This document shows, in pieces, positions 36,458-45,790 of a stretch of 64,000 bases of DNA. Both the position numbers and the translations under genes were made by a program. Source of the stretch: Desulfotalea sp. (GTDB lineage Bacteria > Desulfobacterota > Desulfobulbia > Desulfobulbales > Desulfocapsaceae); contig NVXR01000012.1 in assembly GCA_002733995.1 (NCBI GenBank), forward strand, positions 1,115 to 65,114, given 5' to 3'. The notes beneath the pieces are model-generated. The model had not been told where the DNA came from, did not search any database, and was given only the letters and a program-made list of their open reading frames with translations. Within the stretch, counting starts at the first letter, position 1; the number at the start of each line of letters is the position of its first letter.

Positions 36458-37183
36458 TCAGTCGATGATAATGATATCGTTAGATCTAATAATTATGTTT
36501 TTGTCGAGAGCCTTTCCAGTGATAAAATTATCGTAATCAAATATCAAAGTGTGGCCTTTAAAAAGCGCCTTGTCTTCCTCTTTAATTATTTTTCGGACAA
36601 CTGTAATTGTTTTGCTGGCCCATTCTGTAAATCCCCCTGAACGGGCGACAATTTGCACAAGGTTCATTGGAAATTCAAGGGAGAAAATACCGGGTGATTT
36701 CACCTCCCCCATTACCGTATAGCGAAGGCTTTTACTTTGAGCAAGGGTTGTGGTGACAATAGGGTCATCATATATCGTTGAGTAGAGTCGCTTGAGATAG
36801 TCTGCAAACTCTGTAAGTGTTAGACCCACAACCTCAACATCACCTATATGCTTTAGCGAAATGCGTCCATCCATCATTACAGGGGTGCCTGAGCCGGCGG
36901 AGGGAGGTTGCTCTGTTTCCTGGGCATCGGTATCAGCATTTGTCGGCGCCGATACAGACATGTCACCTTCTTCAAAAATACTTACTGTGAGGATGTCTCC
37001 GTATCCAATCACATACTCTTCTTCTGACGGCAAAGAGTCTGCTCTAGCGCCAAGCATTTCTTTTAAAACGGATCTTTTCTGCTCATTTGTGGTCGAGATG
37101 TCTGCTGAAGATTGTGCCGAAAATGCAACTGTTTGAGTAAAAAAAATGCAGAAAAAATAAACAAATAGAAACATTCTAAGCAT
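36458..37183 (-). CDS. Wza-like polysaccharide export protein (Poly_export/SLBB)
   Basis: The 241-residue protein has a signal peptide (about 1-23) without a clear lipobox, a Poly_export domain starting YVIGYGDILTVSIFEEGD (about residue 57) with an acidic, Gln/Pro-rich insert, then GRISLKHIGDVEVVGLT. An SLBB-type domain follows (YTVMGEVKSPGIFSL, then a NIIIRSNDIIIID end). It forms the periplasmic or outer-membrane channel for the exopolysaccharide. It is shorter than Wza (about 380 residues), as in other PEP-CTERM loci. It is transcribed with the barrel gene. Confidence 0.87.
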   Translation of the reverse strand: MLRMFLFVYFFCIFFTQTVAFSAQSSADISTTNEQKRSVLKEMLGARADSLPSEEEYVIGYGDILTVSIFEEGDMSVSAPTNADTDAQETEQPPSAGSGTPVMMDGRISLKHIGDVEVVGLTLTEFADYLKRLYSTIYDDPIVTTTLAQSKSLRYTVMGEVKSPGIFSLEFPMNLVQIVARSGGFTEWASKTITVVRKIIKEEDKALFKGHTLIFDYDNFITGKALDKNIIIRSNDIIIID

Positions 37184-37468
37184 TGAATAATCTCCTGATA
37201 TTGTGTGGTGAATCGTAATGTTTAGCTATCAAAGTCTGTTGGGACGACTGTGTAAAAAACATGTGCTATAATGAGGCGTGGTGGTAGGGCATTGCTCTGT
37301 GGACGTGGTGATCGATTTTCTTCTTTTGTGGCGCAAAAATACAGTTTTAAGGGAAAATCGATTCACGAGGAACATGACTCTTTGTCCTCTATTCGATAAT
37401 GTGCGCGAATCTTTGATTATAAAAGAACATAAAATCATATTTCAAAGGTTTTGTCACCGTTTGACCTG

Positions 37469-37681
37469 TTAATGGAGATGATTTCGTTGGAATTTGCACA
37501 GATACACTGCGTACTCACCTGTTATTTGTTGCTTATCATCTGAATCTATTGTTTCTTGTATGCTTAAGTCCCTGACATAAACACTACGCCTCTGAGTCCT
37601 CCGGCGGTCGTTTAGCTGTCTATCTTGCTTTAGGGCCTCGTCTTCTGGAACTTCAAAGGATCTTTGTTTCGAGTTTATCAT
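37469..37681 (-). CDS. Small charged hypothetical protein (doubtful)
   Basis: This 70-residue frame has a basic RRRTQRRS centre flanked by acidic stretches. It lies in the divergent region between the Wza-like and PrsT genes. No ribosome site and no family are recognised. It could instead be leader or promoter DNA for the TPR gene, whose start is only 34 bases away. Confidence 0.25.
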   Translation of the reverse strand: MINSKQRSFEVPEDEALKQDRQLNDRRRTQRRSVYVRDLSIQETIDSDDKQQITGEYAVYLCKFQRNHLH

Positions 37682-37714
37682 TCATTCTATGGGATATAAT
37701 AATTGGGTATTGAT

Positions 37715-40012
37715 ATGACCTTGATAACTAAATTAGTAAAAGTATTCATCTTTATTTTATGTGCTAATCTCATCGCCTCCTGCTCATCGCCGGACAAAGA
37801 TAAGGTGGAGTACTACCAAAGCGCGCTTGATTATGTTGAAAAAAATGAGCGTGAATCTGCCATATTACAGCTGCTTAATGCCTTGCAGATTGATGCCAAA
37901 TATGGAGATGCGTATTATCAGCTGGGTTTACTCTACCTTGAGAAAAAGCAGATGAAGAAGGCCTTTAACTCTCTATTGAGGGCCGCAGATCTCGAACCTG
38001 ATAATCTTGATGCAAGCCTTAGAGTGGCTCAGTTTTATTTGTTTAATAGAAAAACTGAAGAGAGTCGAAAACGAATACAACATATTCTTGAGATAGATCC
38101 AAAGCATCATGCCGCATTGACACTTTTGGCGAATGTGGAGCTTGTAGCGGGGGAGTATAAGGAGTCGCTGGCTGTACTTGAAAAAATGGGTCCGGTTGTT
38201 GATACCTCCGATGAATTACAGAATATTAAAGGTCGAATCTTTGCTGCACAGAAAGAGTGGGGCCCCGCTGAAGCCGCTTTTCAAAAAGCCATTGAATTAG
38301 ATAAGAATAATCTGAGTAACTATAGAACCCTGCTCATACTGTATCAACAAAATCTGGACAAGGATAAAGCTAAAGCCTTGTTGGATACAATGGCGATGCG
38401 CTTTCCTGAAATCCCCCTCGTACACCAATTGCTTGTGAATTATTATCGTAGTGTTGGTGATAAGGAGCAGGCATTGCAAGAGTTGTTGGAGTTAATGAAA
38501 ATTGACCCAGAAAACCCACGGTTTATTCTACAAATAGCCGAATTTTACAGGGAAAGTAATAGGGCAGCCGATGCCGAAAAGGTCCTTGCCGATGCTCGAT
38601 TAATTGATGGGGAAAATCCAGATATTACCGCTGCACTTATAACCCTTTATTTTGATCAGAGAAAATATGATGAGGTTCAGCCACTCTTCGAGGAATTGCA
38701 AAAGAGCAATCCTGGGCATGGAGGGGGCAAGTTGATTAGGGGCCGCTTTTTACTCAACGACGGGAAAATCCTTGATGGGATAACGGTTTTTGAGGAGCTT
38801 AATAAAGATTTTCCACAATGGGGGGAGCCCTATTTCTTCCTTGGACTGGCCCACTATGAATTGGCTGAAGTCGATTTGGCGCAAAATGCAGTTGCAATGG
38901 CGATTCAGAAACACGGGAGCAGTGCAAAGTACCATACTCTGATGGCTCAGATATTCCAAACCCAGGGTATGTTTGAAGATGCTCAGAAAGAAGCTATTGT
39001 CGCCTTACGTCTCAATCCCAAAAACATTCGTTCGGCCCTCATTCTAAGCCGGGCCTTAGTTGATTTAAAGAGCTATGAGCAGGCTGTAATCTTACTTGCT
39101 AATATGAACAATCAGGTCCCCGGTAACGTTGAAGTACTTGGGAATTTGGCAGAGGCCTATATGGGCAAGGAGGAATATGAGGAGGCGGAAAAAACTGCGC
39201 TCAGTTTGCTCGATTCCTATCCTGGTAACACCAAAGGCGTCTTGTTATTACTGCAAATAAAATTTAAAGACGATCTTCTTGGTGCTCAACAGTTTGTAGA
39301 GACTCAAATTTTAAAAGCACCCAAGAACGAGAACCTACACCTGCTGCATGCAGGTATCCTTATTAAACAGGAAAAGTATGACGCGGCACTCCTGGCCTAT
39401 AAAAAAATTCAGGTTCTGTGGCCAGAAGATGTCAAACTCTATATGGCAGAGGCAAAACTGTTACGGAAATTAGGCAGATATGATGAAGCAATGGCCGATT
39501 ATACCTTGGTTCTCGAGAAGCAACCGAAGATGTTGGCTGCCCATATGGGGATGGCGGATTTATTGCAAATGGCAGGCAATGTAGAAGATGCAATGGACCA
39601 TTATCGTCAAGTGCTGAAGATCGACCAGGAGAATGTGGGGGCGGCAAATAACCTTGCATGGCTGATCGCCTCAGAGCCCAATGGTGATCTTGGTGAAGCT
39701 CTTATGCTTGCCATGCGTGCCAAGCAGGTGAGCTCAAATTCTCCTATTGTTGCAGATACTCTTGGTTGGGTTCATTATAAAAGACAATCCTATTCCCTTG
39801 CGAAAACTCAGTTTGAGGTTGCCCTGCAAGGTATGCCAGACAATGCGACAATGGCCTACCATCTTGCCTTAGCCTTACGTGGGAATAAGCAACTCCAGAA
39901 GGCCCAGGATGTACTTACTGAACTCAGTGGACGTAACCTTGATTTTCCTGAACGTGAGGATGCAGATAAACTGCTTGAAGAGTTACAGAAACAGGACCTA
40001 ATACAGAAGTGA
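37715..40012 (+). CDS. prsT: TPR-repeat lipoprotein PrsT-like, XrtA/PEP-CTERM system
   Basis: The 765-residue protein begins with a lipoprotein signal (lipobox LIASC, Cys23) and then has about twenty tetratricopeptide repeats to the end, recognisable as AxxLEPDN, DAYYQLGLLYL and similar turns every 34 residues. It matches the PEP-CTERM TPR lipoprotein PrsT in length and layout. It is presumably a periplasmic scaffold for polymer export, comparable to AlgK or PelB. I chose the ATG at 37715; a TTG at 37703 is in frame. It is divergent from the Wza-like gene and convergent with the tyrosine kinase gene. Confidence 0.88.
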   Translation: MTLITKLVKVFIFILCANLIASCSSPDKDKVEYYQSALDYVEKNERESAILQLLNALQIDAKYGDAYYQLGLLYLEKKQMKKAFNSLLRAADLEPDNLDASLRVAQFYLFNRKTEESRKRIQHILEIDPKHHAALTLLANVELVAGEYKESLAVLEKMGPVVDTSDELQNIKGRIFAAQKEWGPAEAAFQKAIELDKNNLSNYRTLLILYQQNLDKDKAKALLDTMAMRFPEIPLVHQLLVNYYRSVGDKEQALQELLELMKIDPENPRFILQIAEFYRESNRAADAEKVLADARLIDGENPDITAALITLYFDQRKYDEVQPLFEELQKSNPGHGGGKLIRGRFLLNDGKILDGITVFEELNKDFPQWGEPYFFLGLAHYELAEVDLAQNAVAMAIQKHGSSAKYHTLMAQIFQTQGMFEDAQKEAIVALRLNPKNIRSALILSRALVDLKSYEQAVILLANMNNQVPGNVEVLGNLAEAYMGKEEYEEAEKTALSLLDSYPGNTKGVLLLLQIKFKDDLLGAQQFVETQILKAPKNENLHLLHAGILIKQEKYDAALLAYKKIQVLWPEDVKLYMAEAKLLRKLGRYDEAMADYTLVLEKQPKMLAAHMGMADLLQMAGNVEDAMDHYRQVLKIDQENVGAANNLAWLIASEPNGDLGEALMLAMRAKQVSSNSPIVADTLGWVHYKRQSYSLAKTQFEVALQGMPDNATMAYHLALALRGNKQLQKAQDVLTELSGRNLDFPEREDADKLLEELQKQDLIQK

Positions 40013-40063
40013 TTTGAGGTCTAGATGGTGCGAGGTGCAGGCATCTTGTAGGGGCGTGTTGAT

Positions 40064-40091
40064 AAAACGGATGGAGGCAACTATCCGTTTT
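40064..40091. terminator. Bidirectional intrinsic terminator
   Basis: AAAACGGAT (40064-40072) pairs with ATCCGTTTT (40083-40091) over a 10-base loop, with T-rich ends on both strands. It sits between the convergent PrsT and BY-kinase genes. Confidence 0.75.
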
Positions 40092-40123
40092 GTCCGTTGA
40101 ACGATCGTTATTACTCGGTAGGT

Positions 40124-40972
40124 TTATTTTGCGTCATGCAGGTAATAGTTATATTTTTTTGAATAGGACTTGTCGAAGATGTTGCTCGTCTGGTCGTTAT
40201 ATACTATCCCCATGATTTTTTCTTTGCCAATGGTGTCGATCGTCTTTTGAATTTCATGTTTTCTGGAAGTACCTTCTCTTACAACCAAAATTACCCTATC
40301 AACCAGTCTGGCAAGTACTCCGGTTTCGGCTGCCACCAGTATGGGTGGGGTGTCGAATATGATAATTCTGTCTTCATATCGTTGGGACAATTCATTGGTA
40401 AGTTCTTTCATCTTCGCAGAGCTAAGGAGTTCTGCTGGGTTTAATGGTGGTTTGCCACTGGCTATAAGAGAGAGTTTATTTACAATGGTCTTGTTGATTA
40501 AGGTTGCTAATGGGGTGTTATCCCGTAGATAGTCAACGAGTCCGGTGGCTCTTTGCATGCCAAGCAAGCCTGCGAGTGATGGTCTTCTCAGGTCACAATC
40601 TACGAGTAGTGAGTGTTGGTCCATTCCTTGGGCGAGGGAGATGCCAAGGTTTGCGGTAATAAAGCTTTTGCCTTCTTTGGGCACCGCTGAGGTTACCATT
40701 ATGGTCTTGATTGCTTTCTCTCCATTTTGGGGATGGAGGATACGGGAGCGTAAAACTTTGAATATCTCAGGTATCGATATATCTTCATTAATCGCTTTGA
40801 AAAGTCGGCTGTCCCACTGACTACTTGCTGGTGTGGTTGGCGGATGGGGCCGGTCTGCTGTCTCCTTATCGCGATTCTCGACATTCTCTGGGGATAGCCA
40901 GTCGCTATCGTTCTTCTGTGTTGTGCTGTCTTGCTGCTCTCCTTTTGCAAGGGTTGTGGAAAATTTGCCCAT
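40124..40972 (-). CDS. Cytosolic BY-type tyrosine kinase (CpsD/CapB-like), XrtA locus type
   Basis: This 282-residue P-loop protein has a Walker A motif SAVPKEGKS (about residues 95-103), a Walker A' motif LLVDCDLRRP and a Walker B motif IIIFDTPP, the set that defines bacterial tyrosine kinases. The C-terminus ends in a tyrosine cluster (SYSKKYNYY), the autophosphorylation site. The first 60 residues are polar and disordered-looking. It would work with the chain-length protein at 42266-43840 to control polymerisation and export. It is 11 bases after the ATPase gene in a minus-strand operon. Confidence 0.9.
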   Translation of the reverse strand: MGKFSTTLAKGEQQDSTTQKNDSDWLSPENVENRDKETADRPHPPTTPASSQWDSRLFKAINEDISIPEIFKVLRSRILHPQNGEKAIKTIMVTSAVPKEGKSFITANLGISLAQGMDQHSLLVDCDLRRPSLAGLLGMQRATGLVDYLRDNTPLATLINKTIVNKLSLIASGKPPLNPAELLSSAKMKELTNELSQRYEDRIIIFDTPPILVAAETGVLARLVDRVILVVREGTSRKHEIQKTIDTIGKEKIMGIVYNDQTSNIFDKSYSKKYNYYLHDAK

Positions 40973-40983
40973 GTCGGTTTGAC

Positions 40984-42000
40984 CTATTTTAATGTTTCAA
41001 ATATTTGAGTTGAGATGCTGCTAAGATACTGCCACCATGTGTGCGGTGCAAACTTATAAGCAAGAGTTAACGTAAGGGTAAGAGTGAGTGTTACTAAGGT
41101 TACTGCCGCCAGAGTTTTCGCTAGCGGACCCGTTATGCCAAATATTTTGATGCCGATATGTGGCTGTTTTTTCCTGCCCGATACTTGCAGCATCGTCTCG
41201 TTTTGCAGCTTGATTTCCTGGATGCATTCTTCGATGATCTTTTTGTTGATGCTTCTTAAGTCATGATTGAATCCTGAAACCATAGCGTGGTCGCAAATGA
41301 TATTTATTAAGCGGGGGTTGCCACTACTTTTTTTGTGGATTGTGGAAACGGCATTATTGCTGAAAATAGCACTATTTGCTGCCCCTGCTTGATTAAGTCG
41401 GTGCGCTATATATTGGGTCGTGTCTCCTGCCGACAGAGGTTCCAGGTGGTGTCTTAAGCCTATCCTCTGCCTTAGTGGAAGCAGGAGTGGATCTGCAAGT
41501 TTTTCCTGTAGCTCGGGTTGACCAATAAGAAATATGCTCAGCGCCTTGTTTTCTCCGGCATGATTGGAGAGCAGGCGGATTTCTTCAAGCAAGTCTAGAG
41601 GAAAAGCCTGTGCCTCGTCAAATATAAGTAATACCTTGGTACCTTTTTTTGCGTGATCTTTGAGGAAGTTGGCAAAGTTGAGGATAAAGGTAGCCTTGTT
41701 CTCCTGATAAGGAATGCCTAGTTCCTGGGAAAGGTAAGAAAAAAATTCGTGTTTACTTAAGGTCGGATTGTTGAGTATGCATACAGTAACCGTATCCTTT
41801 AGCATTCTAAGTAAGGCGTTGAGGATCGTTGTCTTGCCTGTACCGACCCCGCCGGTGAGCAGTAGGAAGCCTTTGTTTGTGATAACCCCATAGCGAAGGG
41901 TCGCAAGGGCTTCTTTGTGGCCTTCACTGAGGAACACTCGCTCTCCAAGGGGAGTGAGTTCAAAAGGCTTGTATTTTAGGCCGTAATATTTGCAATACAT
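40984..42000 (-). CDS. ExeA/MshM-like AAA ATPase, XrtA locus type
   Basis: The 338-residue protein starts YCKYYGLKYKPFELTP, the standard start of ExeA-type ATPases. Walker A is GGVGTGKTT (about residues 50-58) and Walker B LLIFDEAQ. A single membrane helix lies near residues 285-310, with a short periplasmic tail and no peptidoglycan-binding domain. PEP-CTERM-locus members of this family are thought to energise assembly of the export machine. I chose the ATG at 42000; the frame also offers a TTG at 42012. Confidence 0.87.
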   Translation of the reverse strand: MYCKYYGLKYKPFELTPLGERVFLSEGHKEALATLRYGVITNKGFLLLTGGVGTGKTTILNALLRMLKDTVTVCILNNPTLSKHEFFSYLSQELGIPYQENKATFILNFANFLKDHAKKGTKVLLIFDEAQAFPLDLLEEIRLLSNHAGENKALSIFLIGQPELQEKLADPLLLPLRQRIGLRHHLEPLSAGDTTQYIAHRLNQAGAANSAIFSNNAVSTIHKKSSGNPRLINIICDHAMVSGFNHDLRSINKKIIEECIQEIKLQNETMLQVSGRKKQPHIGIKIFGITGPLAKTLAAVTLVTLTLTLTLTLAYKFAPHTWWQYLSSISTQIFETLK

Positions 42001-42265
42001 TGGTTGCCACAAAGTTTATGTTGCATGGTAAGCACATTCCCGTTGATGTTTATATACTCTGTTGTCGCAAGTCCGCTTCATCCACCTAAAGGCCCTGCTG
42101 GGGCGTGCTCGGACACATTTAAAGGCCCGGAGTAAATGGGGCTGAACCGCAGCTACATCGTGGAGGCCTTCGGGAGTAAACCTGGCTTGTTCGGCCTGGT
42201 CTCAAAATTCAATCTGTTGTCCTTGGGTTGCTACTCCCGCTTCAACGACCTGAATAGCTATAAAA

Positions 42266-43840
42266 TCAGAGAATAATAATATGTTTTTGCCAAAAATATA
42301 GCATCACGACGCTGAGAGATATCGCCCAACTGAGAAAGAACAACACCCCGATTGAGGTGATAATTCGCGTTCGTCGCAACTCCTTTTTGAGAGTGATGTG
42401 TGGGACGGAGCAGATCACCTCTATACCAAATGTTTGAGCTAAGCTGGCCGGATCTCTGAAAGATGTGTTGAGGAATTCTAGGGCAGCAATGATTGCACCA
42501 GCAAGGGCCGCACCACCAAGCAGGGCCATGGCCATGATTTTTTTAAAGTTGGGACTAATCGGTTTAGTTGGTGTTCTCGCAGGGTCGACTATTTTGAACT
42601 GGCTACCCTTTTGTTTTCTCTCAAGGTTTAAGGCAGAGCCGGCCTGGAGGTTTTGGGAGACCAGGAAGTCATAGTGACGTTTTAGCTCGCCGTATTCGCG
42701 GGTTAGGGCAGACCACTCTGCCTCGCGTATGGGTGCTGATCCTATCCATTTCTCGTATTGGTGGATGAGGTTTGTGGTATCAACTTTTTCTTTATTAATC
42801 TTTTTTATACTTAGGCCAATACTTTTAACCTCGGCTTGGAGCTCAAAGAGTGTTGTATCCAAGGTTTGTGTTGGGCTCGTGGTAGAGGTGTCAGCTGTGG
42901 TGCCGGCCTTGTTGGCTGATAGACGTTTTTCAAGGTTAGAAATCTTCTTTTTAAGGCTTTTAATTTTGGGGTGCTGGTCGGTGTAGCGTTCCAGAAAAAG
43001 CTCCAGCTTTTTACCTAAGCGCAAAAGTTTTGCCTGATCTGATTCGAGTCGCACCGGTTGATTGTTACGTGTCACGGAGCCATAGGCTAGGCTGTTTAAA
43101 ATTTGTTTGCGCATCTCGATTTGATCTCGTATCAGTACGCGGGTTCGCTCAAGGTCTTGAATGGATTCTTGTCTACTTTGATATTGAATTTGCAGGGATG
43201 CGAGTCTGGTCATGTTCATAATTCGCTGTTCCGGCATCTCGTTGTAGTACTTTAATTTGTAATCCCGCATAATAGCTTCTTTTTTATCGAGGATCACTTT
43301 GGCCATATCAAGCTCATCTTGGGTGTAGATGGAGGTCTCCGTGGCTTTCTCTTCCCGGTATTTCATGTTTTGTTCTATGAATCCGGAGGCGAGTGTATTG
43401 GTAACGCGTGCGACTTTACTGGGATTAGTCGTCTGGTAGGTGACTGTAAACGTATCACCTCTTCGGGAGGGATTTATCTGAATGCGTTTGCGCATGATGA
43501 CAATAACGTCTTCCATTGGTAGCTCATCGCGCAGCTTTGTGTAGAGCTCTTCGTTGGTTATGACCTTTTCAAGATTGGTTCTGCTCGTTACAATTTCAGA
43601 TAGAGTCGAAACTATTTGGCGGATATTTTCTTGCTCATCAGGAGACATCTTGGCGGGGCTGATACTCTGCTGTTGATAGCTCAGTAAGGTTCTGCCCTGG
43701 TAGGTTTTTGGCTGGGTAAAATAACCTCCTAGCCCCGCTGTCATGGCAAGTAAAAGACAGCCGGCAATTATTGCTTTTCTGCGTAAAACAATATCAACAA
43801 TTTGTTTTATATTGATCCCTTGAGGGAGTTGTTGTTCCAT
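42266..43840 (-). CDS. Wzz-like polysaccharide chain-length determinant, XrtA locus type
   Basis: The 524-residue inner-membrane protein has an N-terminal Wzz domain (QIVDIVLRRKAIIAG, then a membrane helix at about 23-42). A long periplasmic coiled-coil region follows (about 100-400). The proline-rich SPNFKKIMA motif then leads into the second membrane helix (about 430-455). An extra C-terminal helix (about 490-515) is present. It pairs with the BY-kinase two genes downstream to set polymer length. About 265 non-coding bases separate it from the ATPase gene; the role of that gap is unclear. Confidence 0.88.
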   Translation of the reverse strand: MEQQLPQGINIKQIVDIVLRRKAIIAGCLLLAMTAGLGGYFTQPKTYQGRTLLSYQQQSISPAKMSPDEQENIRQIVSTLSEIVTSRTNLEKVITNEELYTKLRDELPMEDVIVIMRKRIQINPSRRGDTFTVTYQTTNPSKVARVTNTLASGFIEQNMKYREEKATETSIYTQDELDMAKVILDKKEAIMRDYKLKYYNEMPEQRIMNMTRLASLQIQYQSRQESIQDLERTRVLIRDQIEMRKQILNSLAYGSVTRNNQPVRLESDQAKLLRLGKKLELFLERYTDQHPKIKSLKKKISNLEKRLSANKAGTTADTSTTSPTQTLDTTLFELQAEVKSIGLSIKKINKEKVDTTNLIHQYEKWIGSAPIREAEWSALTREYGELKRHYDFLVSQNLQAGSALNLERKQKGSQFKIVDPARTPTKPISPNFKKIMAMALLGGAALAGAIIAALEFLNTSFRDPASLAQTFGIEVICSVPHITLKKELRRTRIITSIGVLFFLSWAISLSVVMLYFWQKHIIIL

Positions 43841-43902
43841 TTACAGGTTCGACTCCAAGTTTTCGTTTTACTTATATCAAATGAGAGAATAATTCTCTGC
43901 TG

Positions 43903-43931
43903 AACATAGGAAAAATATTGTATGATTTCAA
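43903..43931 (-). promoter_or_regulatory. Sigma70-type promoter for the chain-length/ATPase/BY-kinase genes
   Basis: On the minus strand TTGAAA (43931-43926) is followed after 17 bases by TATGTT (43908-43903), about 60 bases upstream of the chain-length gene start. The rest of the 433-bp divergent stretch 43841-44273 holds no gene that I can see. Confidence 0.4.
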
Positions 43932-44273
43932 ACATTATTTTCTCTGGCTATTTGGGTGATATTGGATCAATCTTATAAGATCACACCACTTTAATACACA
44001 ACTCTTTTTACACCTCGCAATGTTTGTTCCTGTTTGGTGCTTTCTTGTCCGTTCACTGAATTCCTTATGGCTTGAGGAGGTAGTAACGATTTTACGTTTC
44101 GCAAATACTGTCATTCTTCCTGCAATGCGGAAAAAAGCTCTGCTTTTTGGCTGCTATTTCCGGAATACTGACTTCGCTAGATGGCACTTGAAATGAATTG
44201 CCATTGTGTGATAATTTCTATCTCTGTAGTTAACGGAGGTCTTTTCCCCAGTACCCTATAAATTGAGAGAGTT

Positions 44274-45056
44274 ATGTCTTACGTCAAATGTAATGATTCG
44301 TATAAGAGTCCGCGAGTGGGCTTGTCTTTTTGGGCGAAGCAGTGTGCAACAATTCTATTTTATTTCCGCCTTTTCTTTATTGTATTTAAAGCCAGTCGCG
44401 AGGCGCGAAAAGGTTGTTATGGCGATCAGTCGTGGGTGAAAAGTAGCCAAGATGTGCTGGCCGCGCTAGAAAAAGCTGGTGTCTCTGTTGACATTTCGGG
44501 GCTAGAGAATCTACAAAGATCTGAGGGGCCAATCTTAATAGTCGGTAATCATATGAGTATGATGGAGACGTTGTTGTTGCCCGGTATTGTGCAGCCCATT
44601 AGACCCGTGACCTTTGTGGTGAAAGAGTCTCTGCTTAATTATCCTATATTCAAGTACGTGATGCGCTCAAGAGATCCAATATCCCTGACTCGAACGAATC
44701 CACGCCAGGATTTGAAGGCGATATTGACTGAAGGTGCTGACAGGCTGGGGAAGTCTATCTCAATAATTGTCTTCCCGCAAACAACAAGGGCCCATAGTTT
44801 TGATCCAGCTCAAATGAGTTCTATAGGTGTAAAGCTGGCGAAAAAGGCTGGTGTTACTGTGGTTCCTTTGGCCTTAAAAACGGATTGTTGGCAAAATGGT
44901 GAGACGTTTAAGGATTTTGGGCGTCTCAATGTGAGTAAAACAGCGTATTTTGCCTTTGGACCGCCCCTTGTTATTACCGGCAAAGGGGATGCTGAACAGG
45001 CTAAGATTAATCAGTTTATCACTACCCAGCTAAAGTTGTGGGCTGCTGGCGAATGA
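44274..45056 (+). CDS. PlsC-like lysophospholipid acyltransferase family protein
   Basis: The 260-residue protein has an N-terminal hydrophobic helix (about 20-40) and the acyltransferase domain of the PlsC family. The catalytic motif reads NHMSMMET, so the usual H-X4-D is H-X4-E here. The later FPQTTRA segment corresponds to the FPEGTRS-like motif, with Gln in place of Glu. These exchanges set it apart from AGPAT enzymes and suggest a related but distinct acyl acceptor. It is divergent from the EPS kinase operon. Its substrate is unknown. Confidence 0.75.
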   Translation: MSYVKCNDSYKSPRVGLSFWAKQCATILFYFRLFFIVFKASREARKGCYGDQSWVKSSQDVLAALEKAGVSVDISGLENLQRSEGPILIVGNHMSMMETLLLPGIVQPIRPVTFVVKESLLNYPIFKYVMRSRDPISLTRTNPRQDLKAILTEGADRLGKSISIIVFPQTTRAHSFDPAQMSSIGVKLAKKAGVTVVPLALKTDCWQNGETFKDFGRLNVSKTAYFAFGPPLVITGKGDAEQAKINQFITTQLKLWAAGE

Positions 45057-45095
45057 TAAAGATGATTGATATCTTCGTTGGGAGGGGAGAGGGAC

Positions 45096-45160
45096 GCAAG
45101 ACGCATAGAGGAGTTCCGTCTTGCTTCGAATCAGTTATTCCTTTGCAGGCAATAACTGAT
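45096..45160 (+). terminator. Hairpin pair downstream of the acyltransferase gene
   Basis: An 8-bp stem with a 13-base loop (45096-45124) is followed at once by a 10-bp stem, ATCAGTTATT pairing with AATAACTGAT (45130-45160). No long T tract follows. A third 8-bp stem occurs at 45188-45212. These probably end the plus-strand transcript or protect its 3' end. Confidence 0.4.
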
Positions 45161-45281
45161 CCGAATGTTGTGGTGCCCTAGCGATTCTTCTCTGTGATAA
45201 AACGACAGAGAACTACCTGCAGAGGGCATTAAGCCCAGCTTACTTCCCGTCTTCCGGGGTTGGCGCGCTTTTTTCTTCAGG

Positions 45282-45635
45282 TCAGGCGGAGTCGCTGTCT
45301 TGAATATTGAGGGCTTCCTCTTCGTCTTCGTCATCAAGTTCCTTAGGCGTTGCTTCTACTTCTTCGTCAACAGTCTCAACAACTTCAACCGTTTCTTCAT
45401 CTGCGGCTTTGAGTTTGATGTTCTGTTGTCGAACAGCTTTTGGGATTTTTGATTCAGGTAAAATCAGCTCTGTGATTTTGGCCACTTCTTCTTTTAATTC
45501 AGAGTCAGCCAGGCATGTGTCACACGTTTCGATATGCTGTTCAATGAAGGAAACCATTCGAGCGGGAGCCATGGTCTCATCTCTAACGTGAACGTACCAG
45601 GATTTTATTTGTTTTATTAGTCTGTCGCACTGCAT
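45282..45635 (-). CDS. Hypothetical protein with Cys motif and acidic tail
   Basis: This 117-residue protein is not recognised. The N-terminal 60 residues are helical and contain FIEQHIETCDTCLAD, a His/Cys arrangement like the small zinc-binding domain of anti-sigma factors (zf-HC2). The C-terminal 45 residues are strongly acidic (runs of Glu and Asp). It has no membrane helix, so it is not a standard transmembrane anti-sigma factor. It lies between the acyltransferase gene and selC on the opposite strand. A regulatory zinc-binding role is only a guess. Confidence 0.6.
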   Translation of the reverse strand: MQCDRLIKQIKSWYVHVRDETMAPARMVSFIEQHIETCDTCLADSELKEEVAKITELILPESKIPKAVRQQNIKLKAADEETVEVVETVDEEVEATPKELDDEDEEEALNIQDSDSA

Positions 45636-45732
45636 AGGTGGGGGGAGGGTATCCTCTGTTTGGGATGAAAAAACAAATTGTAGTGATTTTTTTCACTAAA
45701 TGAATAAAACATACTAATATATAAAAAAGTTG

Positions 45733-45761
45733 TTTTCAAGGTCAAGTCTTAATAGTATAGT
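45733..45761 (+). promoter_or_regulatory. Probable promoter of selC
   Basis: TTTTCA (45733-45738) and TATAGT (45756-45761) are spaced by 17 bases and lie about 30 bases before the tRNA-Sec gene. Confidence 0.45.
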
Positions 45762-45790
45762 GATTTCCTTTTTAATGACTGTTTTTTTTT

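Noticed and set aside
42001..42265. Transposase or gene remnant between the ATPase and chain-length genes
   Set aside because: Translations in both directions gave no recognisable motif; left as unexplained intergenic DNA.
45091..45125. GGGACGCAAG similar to part of a c-di-GMP (GEMM) riboswitch
   Set aside because: The rest of the GEMM consensus is missing, and the site lies downstream of a gene, where it forms a simple hairpin.
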